IMG/VR virus record: IMGVR_UViG_3300044984_000730
Span: 1-27,141 of that record
Length of the DNA stretch: 27,141 nucleotides
Strand: one strand, 5' to 3'
From: a virus
Shown here in pieces: positions 7,941 through 17,800 of this stretch. A program made the translations under genes and the position numbers. The notes under the pieces are model-generated. The model saw nothing but the letters and a program-made list of their open reading frames with translations. It had not been told where the DNA came from and searched no databases. Position 1 is the first letter of the stretch. Every line of letters starts with the position of its first letter.

Positions 7941-9097
7941 TAGGTTACACCAATTGAAAATCTAAACTCAACATAGTTGCTAGTATTAGGAGACTTAACA
8001 ATTGTTTCTGCATTGTCATTTTTAATAATTGAATATCCAGTTAAGCCATAAAGCGGATTAACTGTAGCAATATTTTCTAGTCTCATTGCATCTAAGGCTA
8101 TGTAGTAATTTTCTGAAGGTACTCCACTATCAATAACACATGCATATATTTTAACTACAGTTACGGCATCCCAAGTAAAATTTGCACTTGTATAAAGTTC
8201 TTGTAGTTGCTTTGATATTACAAAATATCTGTTTGTTTCAAAATCTGCAATAGAGTTTTCTAGATTACCAGAACTTCCATGATTAATTTCTGCTTCAAAC
8301 CTTGCAAACTCTCCAGTAGTAGTATCTGTTGATGCAAAGTCAACTAAAATTCTAATTGTTTCTGGAATTGCACTGGAGTTTCCATTTTTACTTATTAAAG
8401 AAAATGCCAACCTAAGTTCATCTATTGGAGAGTTTCTTGTAAAATCAATATTCGCTCCAGTTAAATGAATATGGTTTGATCCTTCTTCAATTACAAAGTG
8501 ATCAAGAGTCGGACCACTATCTTCGCTTACTGTAAGATCTGAGTCATCTCCTTGAATTAAAATTACGTTATTTAAAAATCTGCATCTTTCATACCTGTTT
8601 GCACGAGAAGATTTATAAAAAATTGAGTTATCAGCATTTGTTTGAAAAACAGAATCTGCTACTGCAATCACATTATCATCTTCTGGATCATCTAACGGTG
8701 CGGTAACAGTATCAATTGCTGTTGCTGCGGAAGCGGTATGATGTTGCCAGTTTTCTCCAGTAGTAAATGCAAACACTGTCTTGCTGTCATAAGCGCCAGC
8801 AGATGGGTTTGAGCCTGCAGAATATAAACCTACTTCAGATATCTCGTATCTTTCTTCTGTTGGTAGTTCTGCTGTTAATACAATTTTATTTATACCACCC
8901 TCATTTACAAAACCTCTAGATGAAATTGGAACACGAAACATTTCAAAATCAAGGTTTTCTTTTGTTGCAAAGTTATCCGCTACATCGCCAGTTTCTAGCG
9001 GGGTAGGACCACAGCCAACAGCCAAAAATGAAGCATAAGCAGGGGCTTGACCAAGCATATACTTACCAATAATAGTCTTACCAGTGTTAGTTATCAA
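7940..9097 (-). CDS. Baseplate/tail fibre protein
   Basis: 385 residues. The N-terminal ~110 residues (ITNTGKTIIGKYMLG, FLAVGCG, then VLTAELPTEERYEISEVGLY) are of a type found in phage baseplate and fibre-base proteins, in which a beta domain attaches to the tail. The remainder (about residues 190-385) looks like a beta-sandwich (HIHLTGANIDF, ELRLAFSLIS, TIRILVDF, VVKIYACVID). It starts with TTG at 9097, overlapping the TGA of the preceding gene by four bases (TTGA), with a GGAG site upstream. The N-terminal block argues for this TTG rather than the next Met, 14 residues in. Confidence 0.7.
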   Translation of the reverse strand: MITNTGKTIIGKYMLGQAPAYASFLAVGCGPTPLETGDVADNFATKENLDFEMFRVPISSRGFVNEGGINKIVLTAELPTEERYEISEVGLYSAGSNPSAGAYDSKTVFAFTTGENWQHHTASAATAIDTVTAPLDDPEDDNVIAVADSVFQTNADNSIFYKSSRANRYERCRFLNNVILIQGDDSDLTVSEDSGPTLDHFVIEEGSNHIHLTGANIDFTRNSPIDELRLAFSLISKNGNSSAIPETIRILVDFASTDTTTGEFARFEAEINHGSSGNLENSIADFETNRYFVISKQLQELYTSANFTWDAVTVVKIYACVIDSGVPSENYYIALDAMRLENIATVNPLYGLTGYSIIKNDNAETIVKSPNTSNYVEFRFSIGVT

Positions 9098-9915
9098 GAG
9101 GTTATTTCTCCAAATTCCGCTTCATATATTGTACCACTTGTGGTTATTTCTACCTCAATTTGTTCATCAACTTCAAGATTGATAGCCTCAATAATCATAT
9201 TTCCTGTGTTATTATCTAAATAAACATGTGCTCCATTGGGTCCAGTTCCAGGTTGAGGTATTTTGTTTTCAAGTTTAATTGAAAAATTTGCAAAGTATTT
9301 ATCAGAAGTTGCCTGTAGACTTAGAATGTTGTTTGGATTATATTGTTGTTGTATTGATGATAAGTTTTTTATAGGTTGATAAGAAACCTGTTGCCCATTT
9401 ACAATATCATTACGAGCAATATTTATTAACTCATGTCCACCAATGTTTTCAAAAATAAGGTCTGTCATTACCTCAATTGACATACCTTCATCATCAAATA
9501 AGACAGTATCTATTGGTGCGGTTTTAACTGGTGGTGGGGGTGGCTGTGCTACTACAGGGGCTACCGCTGTTGGAGTTGTTGCTGGAGTCATTGGTTCTGG
9601 ATCTACAAATGCACCAGTAAGTGGAGGCTCATAACTATCGTTATTTATATTAGTTGTGCTAGCACCTGAACCATCTGCTAATTGTCCTCTTAATTTATTT
9701 GCTGCATTAGATGCTTTAAGCCATTCTGTCATTGCTTTATTAAATTGTTTTTTGTTTAAATCTGGATTATCAAGTTTACGTGAAAGTGCTTCTGCACGAG
9801 CATCTGCTGCTGCAATAGACTCTCTTATGTTTGGTGCTGGTGCACTAGTTGGAATTCCTGCTGATTCTGCTGCAGATTTTGCTCTAGTAAATCCTCCATC
9901 GTCATAAGCACCCAT
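9094..9915 (-). CDS. Tail-associated structural protein with proline-rich linker
   Basis: 273 residues. Three parts are visible: an N-terminal Ala-rich helical section (residues ~1-85, possible coiled coil), a low-complexity Pro/Thr/Ala linker (about 95-135, including a run of five prolines), and a C-terminal beta-rich domain with Asn-rich loops. It has a good GGAGGTG ribosome binding site and lies two bases after the large tail-tip gene. Placement between that protein and the baseplate/fibre genes argues for a virion role. No enzyme motif is seen, and the precise function is unknown. Confidence 0.62.
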   Translation of the reverse strand: MGAYDDGGFTRAKSAAESAGIPTSAPAPNIRESIAAADARAEALSRKLDNPDLNKKQFNKAMTEWLKASNAANKLRGQLADGSGASTTNINNDSYEPPLTGAFVDPEPMTPATTPTAVAPVVAQPPPPPVKTAPIDTVLFDDEGMSIEVMTDLIFENIGGHELINIARNDIVNGQQVSYQPIKNLSSIQQQYNPNNILSLQATSDKYFANFSIKLENKIPQPGTGPNGAHVYLDNNTGNMIIEAINLEVDEQIEVEITTSGTIYEAEFGEITS

Positions 9916-9916
9916 A

Positions 9917-12900
9917 TTACACCTCCGCCAAATATGTTGTCATGCTTGGTCCGTTATTGCTTCTAGAATATTCAATATTATATACTACAAACCTACTTGA
10001 GTCTGAGGCAACAAGGTCTAATCCAGAAGAATCTTTATAATTAATTGTAACAATATCTCCTAGTTGCATTGTTGGAATTGAGAATAAATTTACGCCTACA
10101 GATTTTTTAGGATGCATAACTTTATTAATAATCCATCCCATGAGTGCTTGAGCGTCATCGTCTGTTTGAATATAGATGCTGTCAATTGAAAACTCATTTT
10201 TTCCATATATCATTCTGCTCTGTCTGATTTCATCATATTTTGCTTTTTCTACAAGAGGTGAAAATATTAATGAATTACCTTGAAATTCTGGATCAGACAA
10301 ATTACCACGTTTTTTAAAATATTCGTCAACAGTTAATTCGTGAGTTGTGTCTTGTGTAAATGTTACACCTTGAATTCTTAAAAAGTTTCCACTAGTTTCA
10401 TCAAGGCTTAGAGCAGTATCGGTAGCATTAAATATTAAAAACTCTGCACCATATGAGTCTGCTATAAATCCAGATGTTGTGTATCCTTTAATTCGATTAA
10501 ATGTTGGAGAAAGTTGAGCATAAAGAGCAGGGTATGCACGATCATACTTGACATCAAAGTATGCACATTCACGCATAATAGAGCCAAACTCTTCAAAGTA
10601 CATATTATATTTTGGAGGCTCTTGTGCACTAATTCCAGATAGGTGTGTTGCTTGGACAACTCCACTCATTGCATATTTTCTAAATGATTCGTTTGCATTA
10701 ATCTTACCTTCTGATAACGCTGAAGCAAGAGTTTCTCCTACGGTAAACACTGTATTTTGAGAATAGTTTTCAGATAGTGCATATATATTTTCAAACATGC
10801 ATCTAGATGAGCCACGAGTAAACAAAGCCATATTGTTATAAATTGGAAGTGGATCTGTGTCATCAACAACTTTAACTAATTTATTATTAATGTATAAATA
10901 AAATCTTCTTATCTTGCCAATATCTTCATACTCTACTGATAAATCATATACTGTTGGATTTTCTTCCCCTGCCATTCTGTACTGACCAGTAAAGCGACCA
11001 TCATCAACAAGAATTTTAGAAAGTCCTCCCCAAAGTTTAATTGGGATAGCATTATTGTTTGAAGAATCTTTTTTAATTTTATAAAAAAGTATATTATTAA
11101 TTGACTTTTCTGCATTGCCCTTTGTATCAAGTTTAAGATAAGAATTAATATTATCTTCTGTTAATGCAACTATTTCAAAATAATATCCATTATTTGTTTC
11201 TGGATTAAGCAATACTGCAAGACCTCCAGATCCACCGCCAATGCTTACTGTTTGGTCTGGCTGTGTTCCAGATGTTTGATAATAGGTTGTGCTACCAATT
11301 GGCGTCTGCGTTCTACTCGTATTGTTTTCTATTTTACCTACAATCCTAATCCTAGTTCCAAAATGCTTATATGCATTATTTAAATTTTTATAAACATATG
11401 AAACAAAGTTTAATGGAACTTCTGTAGTTTTAAAAGATGGACCATTCATTACAAAAGCAGATGACTGGATAGTTCCAGACTGTGTTGATTTTAAATTATT
11501 TACTTGAGTTTCTGTTAAATAATTTGTAGCCATAAAGTTTTTAATTACTCCATTACGGGTAGTCTGCCTTGCTAACACATTGTTAATTCCAGCGGCACCA
11601 GACGTAGTGGATGGATAGGTCACATCTTCATCTAATTGTGTTGTAAATAAGTATTGTGACTGCATATCTAATCCACGAATATACTCATTGTCAGACCAGT
11701 ACGTTTCTATTCCTGCTGTATGGGATGTTATAGTTGTTCCAAATTGTGCACGTCCATGGTCTACTACCGCTCCATTTTGTAATCTAGTTATGCCATCAAC
11801 AGTTTCATAATATGGAGTTGCATATATTCTAACCAAGCCTGTTGGATATATTTTTCCATTAAACGGTAGTGATGAAAAATAACTTTGATATTCTTGATTG
11901 CTACTAATATAAACATTTCCAGTTCCAGTTATGTTAAACTGTACTGCATCATATCTAATAATTTCTCCGTTAGAATAAAAATATCCTTGATACCTAGTAA
12001 GCCAGTAAACGTTTTCTCCAAGATCAAGGATGTTGTTTGATAGTATGTGGTTAATAACTGTAGGGGCTGAAGAAGAAAGATCAGAATTTAATGGCATAGC
12101 GCCTAAAACATAATTGCTTTGTTTTGCTGCAACCTCATTAATAGTTTTTGTATTTTCTGTTCCAGATACTTCCCACAACAAGGATGGTTTATAAATCCAT
12201 GTTTTATCCTGATCAATCATGCTTGATTGTTTTATTGAGCCATAAGATCTTTGAATATATCTAGTTGTATAGTTAATCTTTCCATCATTATAAATTTTCT
12301 TATCTTTAGATGCTATAGAAATAATGTTTGGCAAATTGCCAGATGTTGAGTTTTCAACAACTCCCGCATCTATTTGATTTGTTGATCCAGACAGGACAAA
12401 ATCTGTGTTTCTTTGATCTGATGTTGGCATTAAATAATCTTTACTCATTACAATAAAATTATTATATTCATCAAAAAACATTGCTGTTTGTGTAGCAAGT
12501 GCTAATTGATTTAATACTTGAGCAACGTTTTGATCTGGTGCAACAAAGAAAAATGGAATTACTGGATCAGATTCGCCATCAACCCTTCTAAACACATAGT
12601 TGCTAAAACCAATATAATCAAGCAAAGTCGTTATTGCATAACTTAAAGATGCCTGAGTTGTCAATAATCTTGGGGCTGGCATTGATTCTAAAAAGAAAAA
12701 GAAATCTCTAAGTTCTATAGATAATGTTCCACCTGTAATATCTGCTTGTGGAAAACCTTCTGAATATAATGTCTTAATAGGAATGTAATAGTCAAACCCT
12801 TCAACATCAAGAATAATTTCATAGAATGTAAATTTAATGTTTTTTCTAACGTAGTCTGCAATAATGCTAGTAGAGTTTTGATCATTAAATGCTTGATCAT

Positions 12901-14227
12901 CATCAAACAAAGATAATTGACCATTAGATGCAAGTAACTGTCCTACTGGAAGAGATGTAATTCCTATGTCAGATAACGTTTTTGTAATTTTATAATCAAT
13001 AACTTTGTCAGAAATATCAACTACTAATCTTGGAGACATCTCAATTAGGTCAAAAGTAGAGTCAGCCTTATTCATAACATCTACAACAATTCTAATTCCA
13101 TCAAGATAGGCAAAGTCACGATAGGTTACTCCACCCTCTGTATCATTTTCAAATGATGCTGGGGAAGTTAAATCGGTTATAAAGTTTGTGTTTAAGTTAA
13201 TTGTTTCAGATCCTAGTTGCCATGCGTACTCTGGTGAAAATGTTGCATAATCTCCATTGGTCCAGATGTACATTGTTCCTCTGTCCCCTGCGTTTTCTAT
13301 TACAAGGTATGCATATCCTTCAACATTAGATTCTGGTAATAAGGTATCTGAAGAAAGAGTGTCAGCAAATACAAAAGTTGAACGGTACTCTTCTGGAATA
13401 ACTAAACCATACTCCAACTCTACATATCCATCTGACCCAATAATAGGCTCTCCAGACGCAAGCGTATCGTTTTCTCTAAAAGAGTATGCGTCTATCCATT
13501 GATTGCTTTTAAGATATTGAATCTTCCATCTAGCGGGAGTTGTTCTATTTGTATCTCCATATAATGGGTCTGGTATCGATCCCGTGCTTGTTGCAAATGG
13601 TCCAAGATCTACATCTCCTACATTTGTTTGCATTTTTACGACAAGTCTATTTGCTGGGACACTTTCTTTGTAAACAACAAATGGAACCGCATCATCAATA
13701 TAATGCAAGTCATTAGAAACAATACTTGCAATTCCTCGTTCAATATTATTTTCTGTTCTATAAGATGTCCAGTATCTAAATTGGTCATATCTAGATGGCA
13801 TATAATATCTTGGTCTTTGTGCCATAGAGGCACCAGAGTTTGCAAAAAATCTATTATTAAAAAATGCTGCTTTGTTAATTCCAGACCTTGGTCTAAATGG
13901 GTTTAAGCAATCTTCTAAAGAATAAATTAGTTTTAGTTTATCTTTTTTTAGTGTAAAACTTTGTGGGGTATTATTATCTTCAAAACCACCATCAACAACA
14001 ACATCTGCATCTGTGGCTCCAGTATAGTAGTTGCCAGCATCTAGGGAGTCAAAATCATTTGGCAAGGTAAAGTATTGAGATGTATTGTCTGTTGGGCGAT
14101 AGCGATAATTGCCAAGTTTGAATATATTATCTGGCATATTCATGTTCCACTCAGCCAAAACTAATGACTGTAACTTAACAGTTGCTGATGTTTCTAGATG
14201 TGTCTTTAATTCTTGTCCTTCAAACAC
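9917..14227 (-). CDS. Large tail-tip/baseplate protein with internal lectin-like region
   Basis: 1436 residues, the second largest gene. The C-terminal ~150 residues (FSIDSIYIQTDDDAQALMGW, then a late strand set with GDIVTINYKDSS and RFVVYNIEYSR) resemble the end of minor tail/hub proteins of actinophages. A hub-like region is also suggested by VAQVLNQLALATQTAMFF near residue 560. Residues ~930-1155 read like a concanavalin/LamG-type beta-sandwich (GYYFEIVAL, YDLSVEYEDIGKIRRFYLYI, MALFTRGSSRCMFENIYALS), a fold that often binds sugars. It starts with GTG at 14227, supported by an AGAGG site, one base after the previous stop. It is likely the tail-tip protein that contacts the host surface. Confidence 0.75.
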   Translation of the reverse strand: MFEGQELKTHLETSATVKLQSLVLAEWNMNMPDNIFKLGNYRYRPTDNTSQYFTLPNDFDSLDAGNYYTGATDADVVVDGGFEDNNTPQSFTLKKDKLKLIYSLEDCLNPFRPRSGINKAAFFNNRFFANSGASMAQRPRYYMPSRYDQFRYWTSYRTENNIERGIASIVSNDLHYIDDAVPFVVYKESVPANRLVVKMQTNVGDVDLGPFATSTGSIPDPLYGDTNRTTPARWKIQYLKSNQWIDAYSFRENDTLASGEPIIGSDGYVELEYGLVIPEEYRSTFVFADTLSSDTLLPESNVEGYAYLVIENAGDRGTMYIWTNGDYATFSPEYAWQLGSETINLNTNFITDLTSPASFENDTEGGVTYRDFAYLDGIRIVVDVMNKADSTFDLIEMSPRLVVDISDKVIDYKITKTLSDIGITSLPVGQLLASNGQLSLFDDDQAFNDQNSTSIIADYVRKNIKFTFYEIILDVEGFDYYIPIKTLYSEGFPQADITGGTLSIELRDFFFFLESMPAPRLLTTQASLSYAITTLLDYIGFSNYVFRRVDGESDPVIPFFFVAPDQNVAQVLNQLALATQTAMFFDEYNNFIVMSKDYLMPTSDQRNTDFVLSGSTNQIDAGVVENSTSGNLPNIISIASKDKKIYNDGKINYTTRYIQRSYGSIKQSSMIDQDKTWIYKPSLLWEVSGTENTKTINEVAAKQSNYVLGAMPLNSDLSSSAPTVINHILSNNILDLGENVYWLTRYQGYFYSNGEIIRYDAVQFNITGTGNVYISSNQEYQSYFSSLPFNGKIYPTGLVRIYATPYYETVDGITRLQNGAVVDHGRAQFGTTITSHTAGIETYWSDNEYIRGLDMQSQYLFTTQLDEDVTYPSTTSGAAGINNVLARQTTRNGVIKNFMATNYLTETQVNNLKSTQSGTIQSSAFVMNGPSFKTTEVPLNFVSYVYKNLNNAYKHFGTRIRIVGKIENNTSRTQTPIGSTTYYQTSGTQPDQTVSIGGGSGGLAVLLNPETNNGYYFEIVALTEDNINSYLKLDTKGNAEKSINNILFYKIKKDSSNNNAIPIKLWGGLSKILVDDGRFTGQYRMAGEENPTVYDLSVEYEDIGKIRRFYLYINNKLVKVVDDTDPLPIYNNMALFTRGSSRCMFENIYALSENYSQNTVFTVGETLASALSEGKINANESFRKYAMSGVVQATHLSGISAQEPPKYNMYFEEFGSIMRECAYFDVKYDRAYPALYAQLSPTFNRIKGYTTSGFIADSYGAEFLIFNATDTALSLDETSGNFLRIQGVTFTQDTTHELTVDEYFKKRGNLSDPEFQGNSLIFSPLVEKAKYDEIRQSRMIYGKNEFSIDSIYIQTDDDAQALMGWIINKVMHPKKSVGVNLFSIPTMQLGDIVTINYKDSSGLDLVASDSSRFVVYNIEYSRSNNGPSMTTYLAEV

Positions 14228-14228
14228 C

Positions 14229-14876
14229 CTAGACCTCTTCCAGTGTTACCGATATATTCCAAAGATCATGATTGGTGCCACCACGTTTTACAATAGAATA
14301 ATTAAAGTCAGAAATATAAACTTGCATTATTTGATTGTATTGTGCTAGATGTCCATATGAAGCATCTGTAATTTCTCCATCAACTGGGAAGTTACTGTAC
14401 TTATCATATGCCAAATACATCCAAAATGGACCTTGATGGTTTTCATACCAAGAAAGTAACTCTACTCCACCTGCTCCACCATCTGCTGTAAACTCTCCTG
14501 TTGTATTTTTATAATCTGATGTTCCAGCAGAATCAAACCCAGCATCTTGATAGTATGCTCTTGATGGTAGATTATTCCAAGACACTGACATATTTAGTTT
14601 GTCTGCAATATGATATGAACGCATACGACCGTTGATGGTTCTTTGACGTTGTTCAATTCTAACTGGTGTAAATTGTAACTCTCCACGATTATGATCAGAA
14701 AGTATTAAGAACTGGTCTATTAGGCTATTAGCAGTGCCCTCTGGGACTGTAGCGCCTATTTCAAGCCCTGTTGGTACATATACTCCATCTACAAGAGTTC
14801 CTGCATTCTCAGACCATAATAGGGCTTGTGGTCTTTGATATCTTTTTCTACCCGTCAAATATGCGGCGGTAGCCAT
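14229..14876 (-). CDS. Distal tail protein candidate
   Basis: 215 residues directly after the tape measure gene, where siphoviruses usually encode the distal tail (Dit) protein joining tube to tip. It has beta-rich sequence with many aromatic residues (SVSWNNLPSRAYY, GPFWMYLAYDKY) and ends in a strand pair (MQVYISDFNYSIVKRGG, DLWNISVTLEEV) like tube-type tail proteins. The ATG overlaps the tape measure stop (TAATG), and an AGGGGA ribosome binding site lies upstream. The role is inferred mainly from gene order. Confidence 0.65.
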   Translation of the reverse strand: MATAAYLTGRKRYQRPQALLWSENAGTLVDGVYVPTGLEIGATVPEGTANSLIDQFLILSDHNRGELQFTPVRIEQRQRTINGRMRSYHIADKLNMSVSWNNLPSRAYYQDAGFDSAGTSDYKNTTGEFTADGGAGGVELLSWYENHQGPFWMYLAYDKYSNFPVDGEITDASYGHLAQYNQIMQVYISDFNYSIVKRGGTNHDLWNISVTLEEV

Positions 14877-17800
14877 TATCTTTGTCCCCTAATTCTTTGA
14901 TTATCAATATACTTAATCTGTCCAATTACTGCTCTTGCAATATCGTTTGGATTAGCATTTGATTGTGGTACGTTAATTCCCACATTATAATTATACACGC
15001 TACGAGAGTTGTCATTGACAGATGTTACTGCCCCAATACCCGCACCTTGACCATCATATGATGACCCTATCATTGATGGATACTTAGACTCATTTAGCAT
15101 TGATAGCAGTGGACCAAATTCTTGGCTAGCCTTTTTATTTATTACAAACTCTCCAGGAGTTAACATTGCTGGCACAGTATCTGAACCAATTCTTCCACCA
15201 ACAGCCATATATTTAGGAACCATTCCACCCATAGACATTGGCATAATCTTTCCACCATACATGTTTGGTTTACCCTTTGTTGCAGGGCTTCCACTGCTAG
15301 TTGTAATTGTATTAATAATATGAGTTGTAGTTACTGTTCTATTTAATGCAAGAATTCTATCGAGAACTCCTTGTGCTTTATCTTGAGTTTTTTTAATTTC
15401 ATTTTGATATTCTATAGCCCTAACTTTGGCTAATTCATCTGCAGTTGTTTTATCTTCCCAATATTGTTTTTGTTGATTAATAACTTCAAGATCTGCATCT
15501 TTTAAATCAATGGTTTTTTGCAAAGACTCTCTTGCTGCAACTAAAGCATTTTGTGCTGTTAATAATTTACCTTGTTGAATAGTATAAATTTGATCTTCTT
15601 GTAAACGAATTGCTGCTGTAGCGGTAGCCTTTTGTTGTTCTAATGCAAAAACTTGTTTTTCAATTTCAAGTTGTCTTGCTGCAATTTGGTCTTTTGTTAA
15701 TCCTGTTGCACTTCTTAAGCCAGAAATTTCTGCTTCTCTTGCTGCCTGCAAGACACCAGAACTTCTTCCCATTGCATTTTTTGCTGCATCTGCTCTAAGT
15801 TGTTGTGCAGCACTAGCAGCAGCGGCTATATCTCCTCGTGATAAGGCATCTGCAAGACCAAGTCTTCCCTTTTCTTGTTCTGCAATTTCTTGATTGATTT
15901 CAGAAATTTTTGTAAGTGCTTTTTCTTGTAGGTCATATTTAGCATTAATTCCTTCTGCTGCTCTATCAATATCTTTTAATTGTTCAGAAAGAAGAGAAGA
16001 TTCAGACTGTAAAGCCTCGATTGGTCGATTAAAGGTTAACTCAATATTTCTTTGTTTTTTCTCTATAGAGTTTTGAATTCCTGATATTTCTTTTTCTATT
16101 CCATCTACTGTTTTTTGTGCAGTTTCTATTGCTGCTTCGCCAGTTTTAATTGCATTTCTGTATTTAGCCTCAATACTTTTTTCTACAACATCAAACATTT
16201 CTTCAGGTGACAAGGGTGCATTCTTGGCTTCTGCATTTACTTTTTTAATTAATCCAAGAAGAGTTTTCCATTGTGTTGAGCCAACTTTTGTTGTTGCTAA
16301 TGCTGCAGCCAAAATTGGATTTTTTGCTGCTTCAAATGCTTTTCCAGTTTCCATGCCTACGGATTTTAATTTGGCATATGCCACTCTAGTATCCTTTAGT
16401 TCTTTTCTTTGTGCAATTAAATCTTCTTTTGCTAATGTAAATGGACTTTTCTTAGGTGTTCCTGTATTTTCTGTATCTTTAAATGGGTCTGTAGGAACAA
16501 CCTGATTTGCCATTTTATCTTGAGCAAGCGTTAACTTTTCTAATTCTTTTCTAGCCTTTTCTGCCACTCCTGGAGTTTTATCTAACAATCTATTAAAAAT
16601 ATCTTGAGGAATAAAAGTATTAAGTAAAGACGCCCTTAACAATAACATTTGTGAATCATAGTCTTGTATCCCAGCGCTTGCTTTAGAAATCTCAGGGCTT
16701 ACATTAAGTAAGGCTTTATCTAGAAGCAACATTCCAGCAGTTCCTTTAGGGATTGTTGTTGCCAGGGCTGCTATTTGCTTATTATATTCGTCTGCTTTAA
16801 TAGTTTGATTTCCAAATGCCGAAGTTAAATTTGTCATAGTATTTGCAAGTGCTGCAGATCTTATATTTAATTCTTTTTGTTGTTCTTTACTTAAGTCAAT
16901 TGTTTCTGGTCCTAAAATTACTCCACCTCTGCCACCACCAACAACTTTTCTTGTTTTTTTAATTCCACCTTCAAATGCTTCGTTAAATCTTGTTGCTGTA
17001 TCGTTTGCTAATTTAATTGCAGCGGCTTTTCCTTCTTCTGTAGATAAATCAATTTGTTTAAATTTAAAAGCAACATCTGTTTTACCAGCCTCTTCACCTA
17101 ATGCATCAATATATGCTTTTACCGCATCTTTTGTAAATCCTTGTCCACCTAAATCTAGTGCAATAGAATTAAAAGCAATTTGTGCTTCTTCAACTGTTCC
17201 AGTTTTAATAGCCTCAATGTCTTTTTTATATTTATCTAAAAATTCTTTATTACCTCTTAATTCATCTACTGCAGTTTGTTCTGCAGCATTAAGTTGGTTA
17301 GCACTAACTCTTGCTCCAGATCCCGCTCTTGCTGTTGGTGTTTGACCTAATAGACCTGCTAAGAATTTAACTTTGTCACTTGTCATAGTCATTGCATCTG
17401 CAAGACCCTCTGTTGCCATTCTTTCTTTTTCTTTTGATGCCTTTATTAAATCAACAACCTTTTTTAAACCAAGCAAACCACTTAATACTAACCCTACTGG
17501 TCCTAAGAATCTTGCAATCATTCCACCAAACCTTAAAAGATTTGGAAGTAGTTGTTTTATTCCTCCAGAAAATAAACCTGTAGCAATTTTTGCTTTACTG
17601 TCTGTAGTGGCTCTAACTAATAATCCAGCGGTTAAACCACGCTCAGTTGCAAGCCTTGCTATTCCGCTCTGAGTTAATAAACTTGTTATAGCCTGTAGGG
17701 CAAACATTGCTGTTGTTACTTTAAATATTGAGCCAGACATTTCTCCTAATTTACCGCCAGACATTGAGGCTACACCAGCAAGAGAAGATATTGCAAAAGA

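Noticed and set aside
16224-16505. 93-codon and similar plus-strand open frames opposite the tape measure gene (also 17373-17672, 18128-18334)
   Set aside because: Antisense shadows of a low-complexity, Ala/Leu/Lys-rich gene; no promoters or ribosome binding sites beside them.
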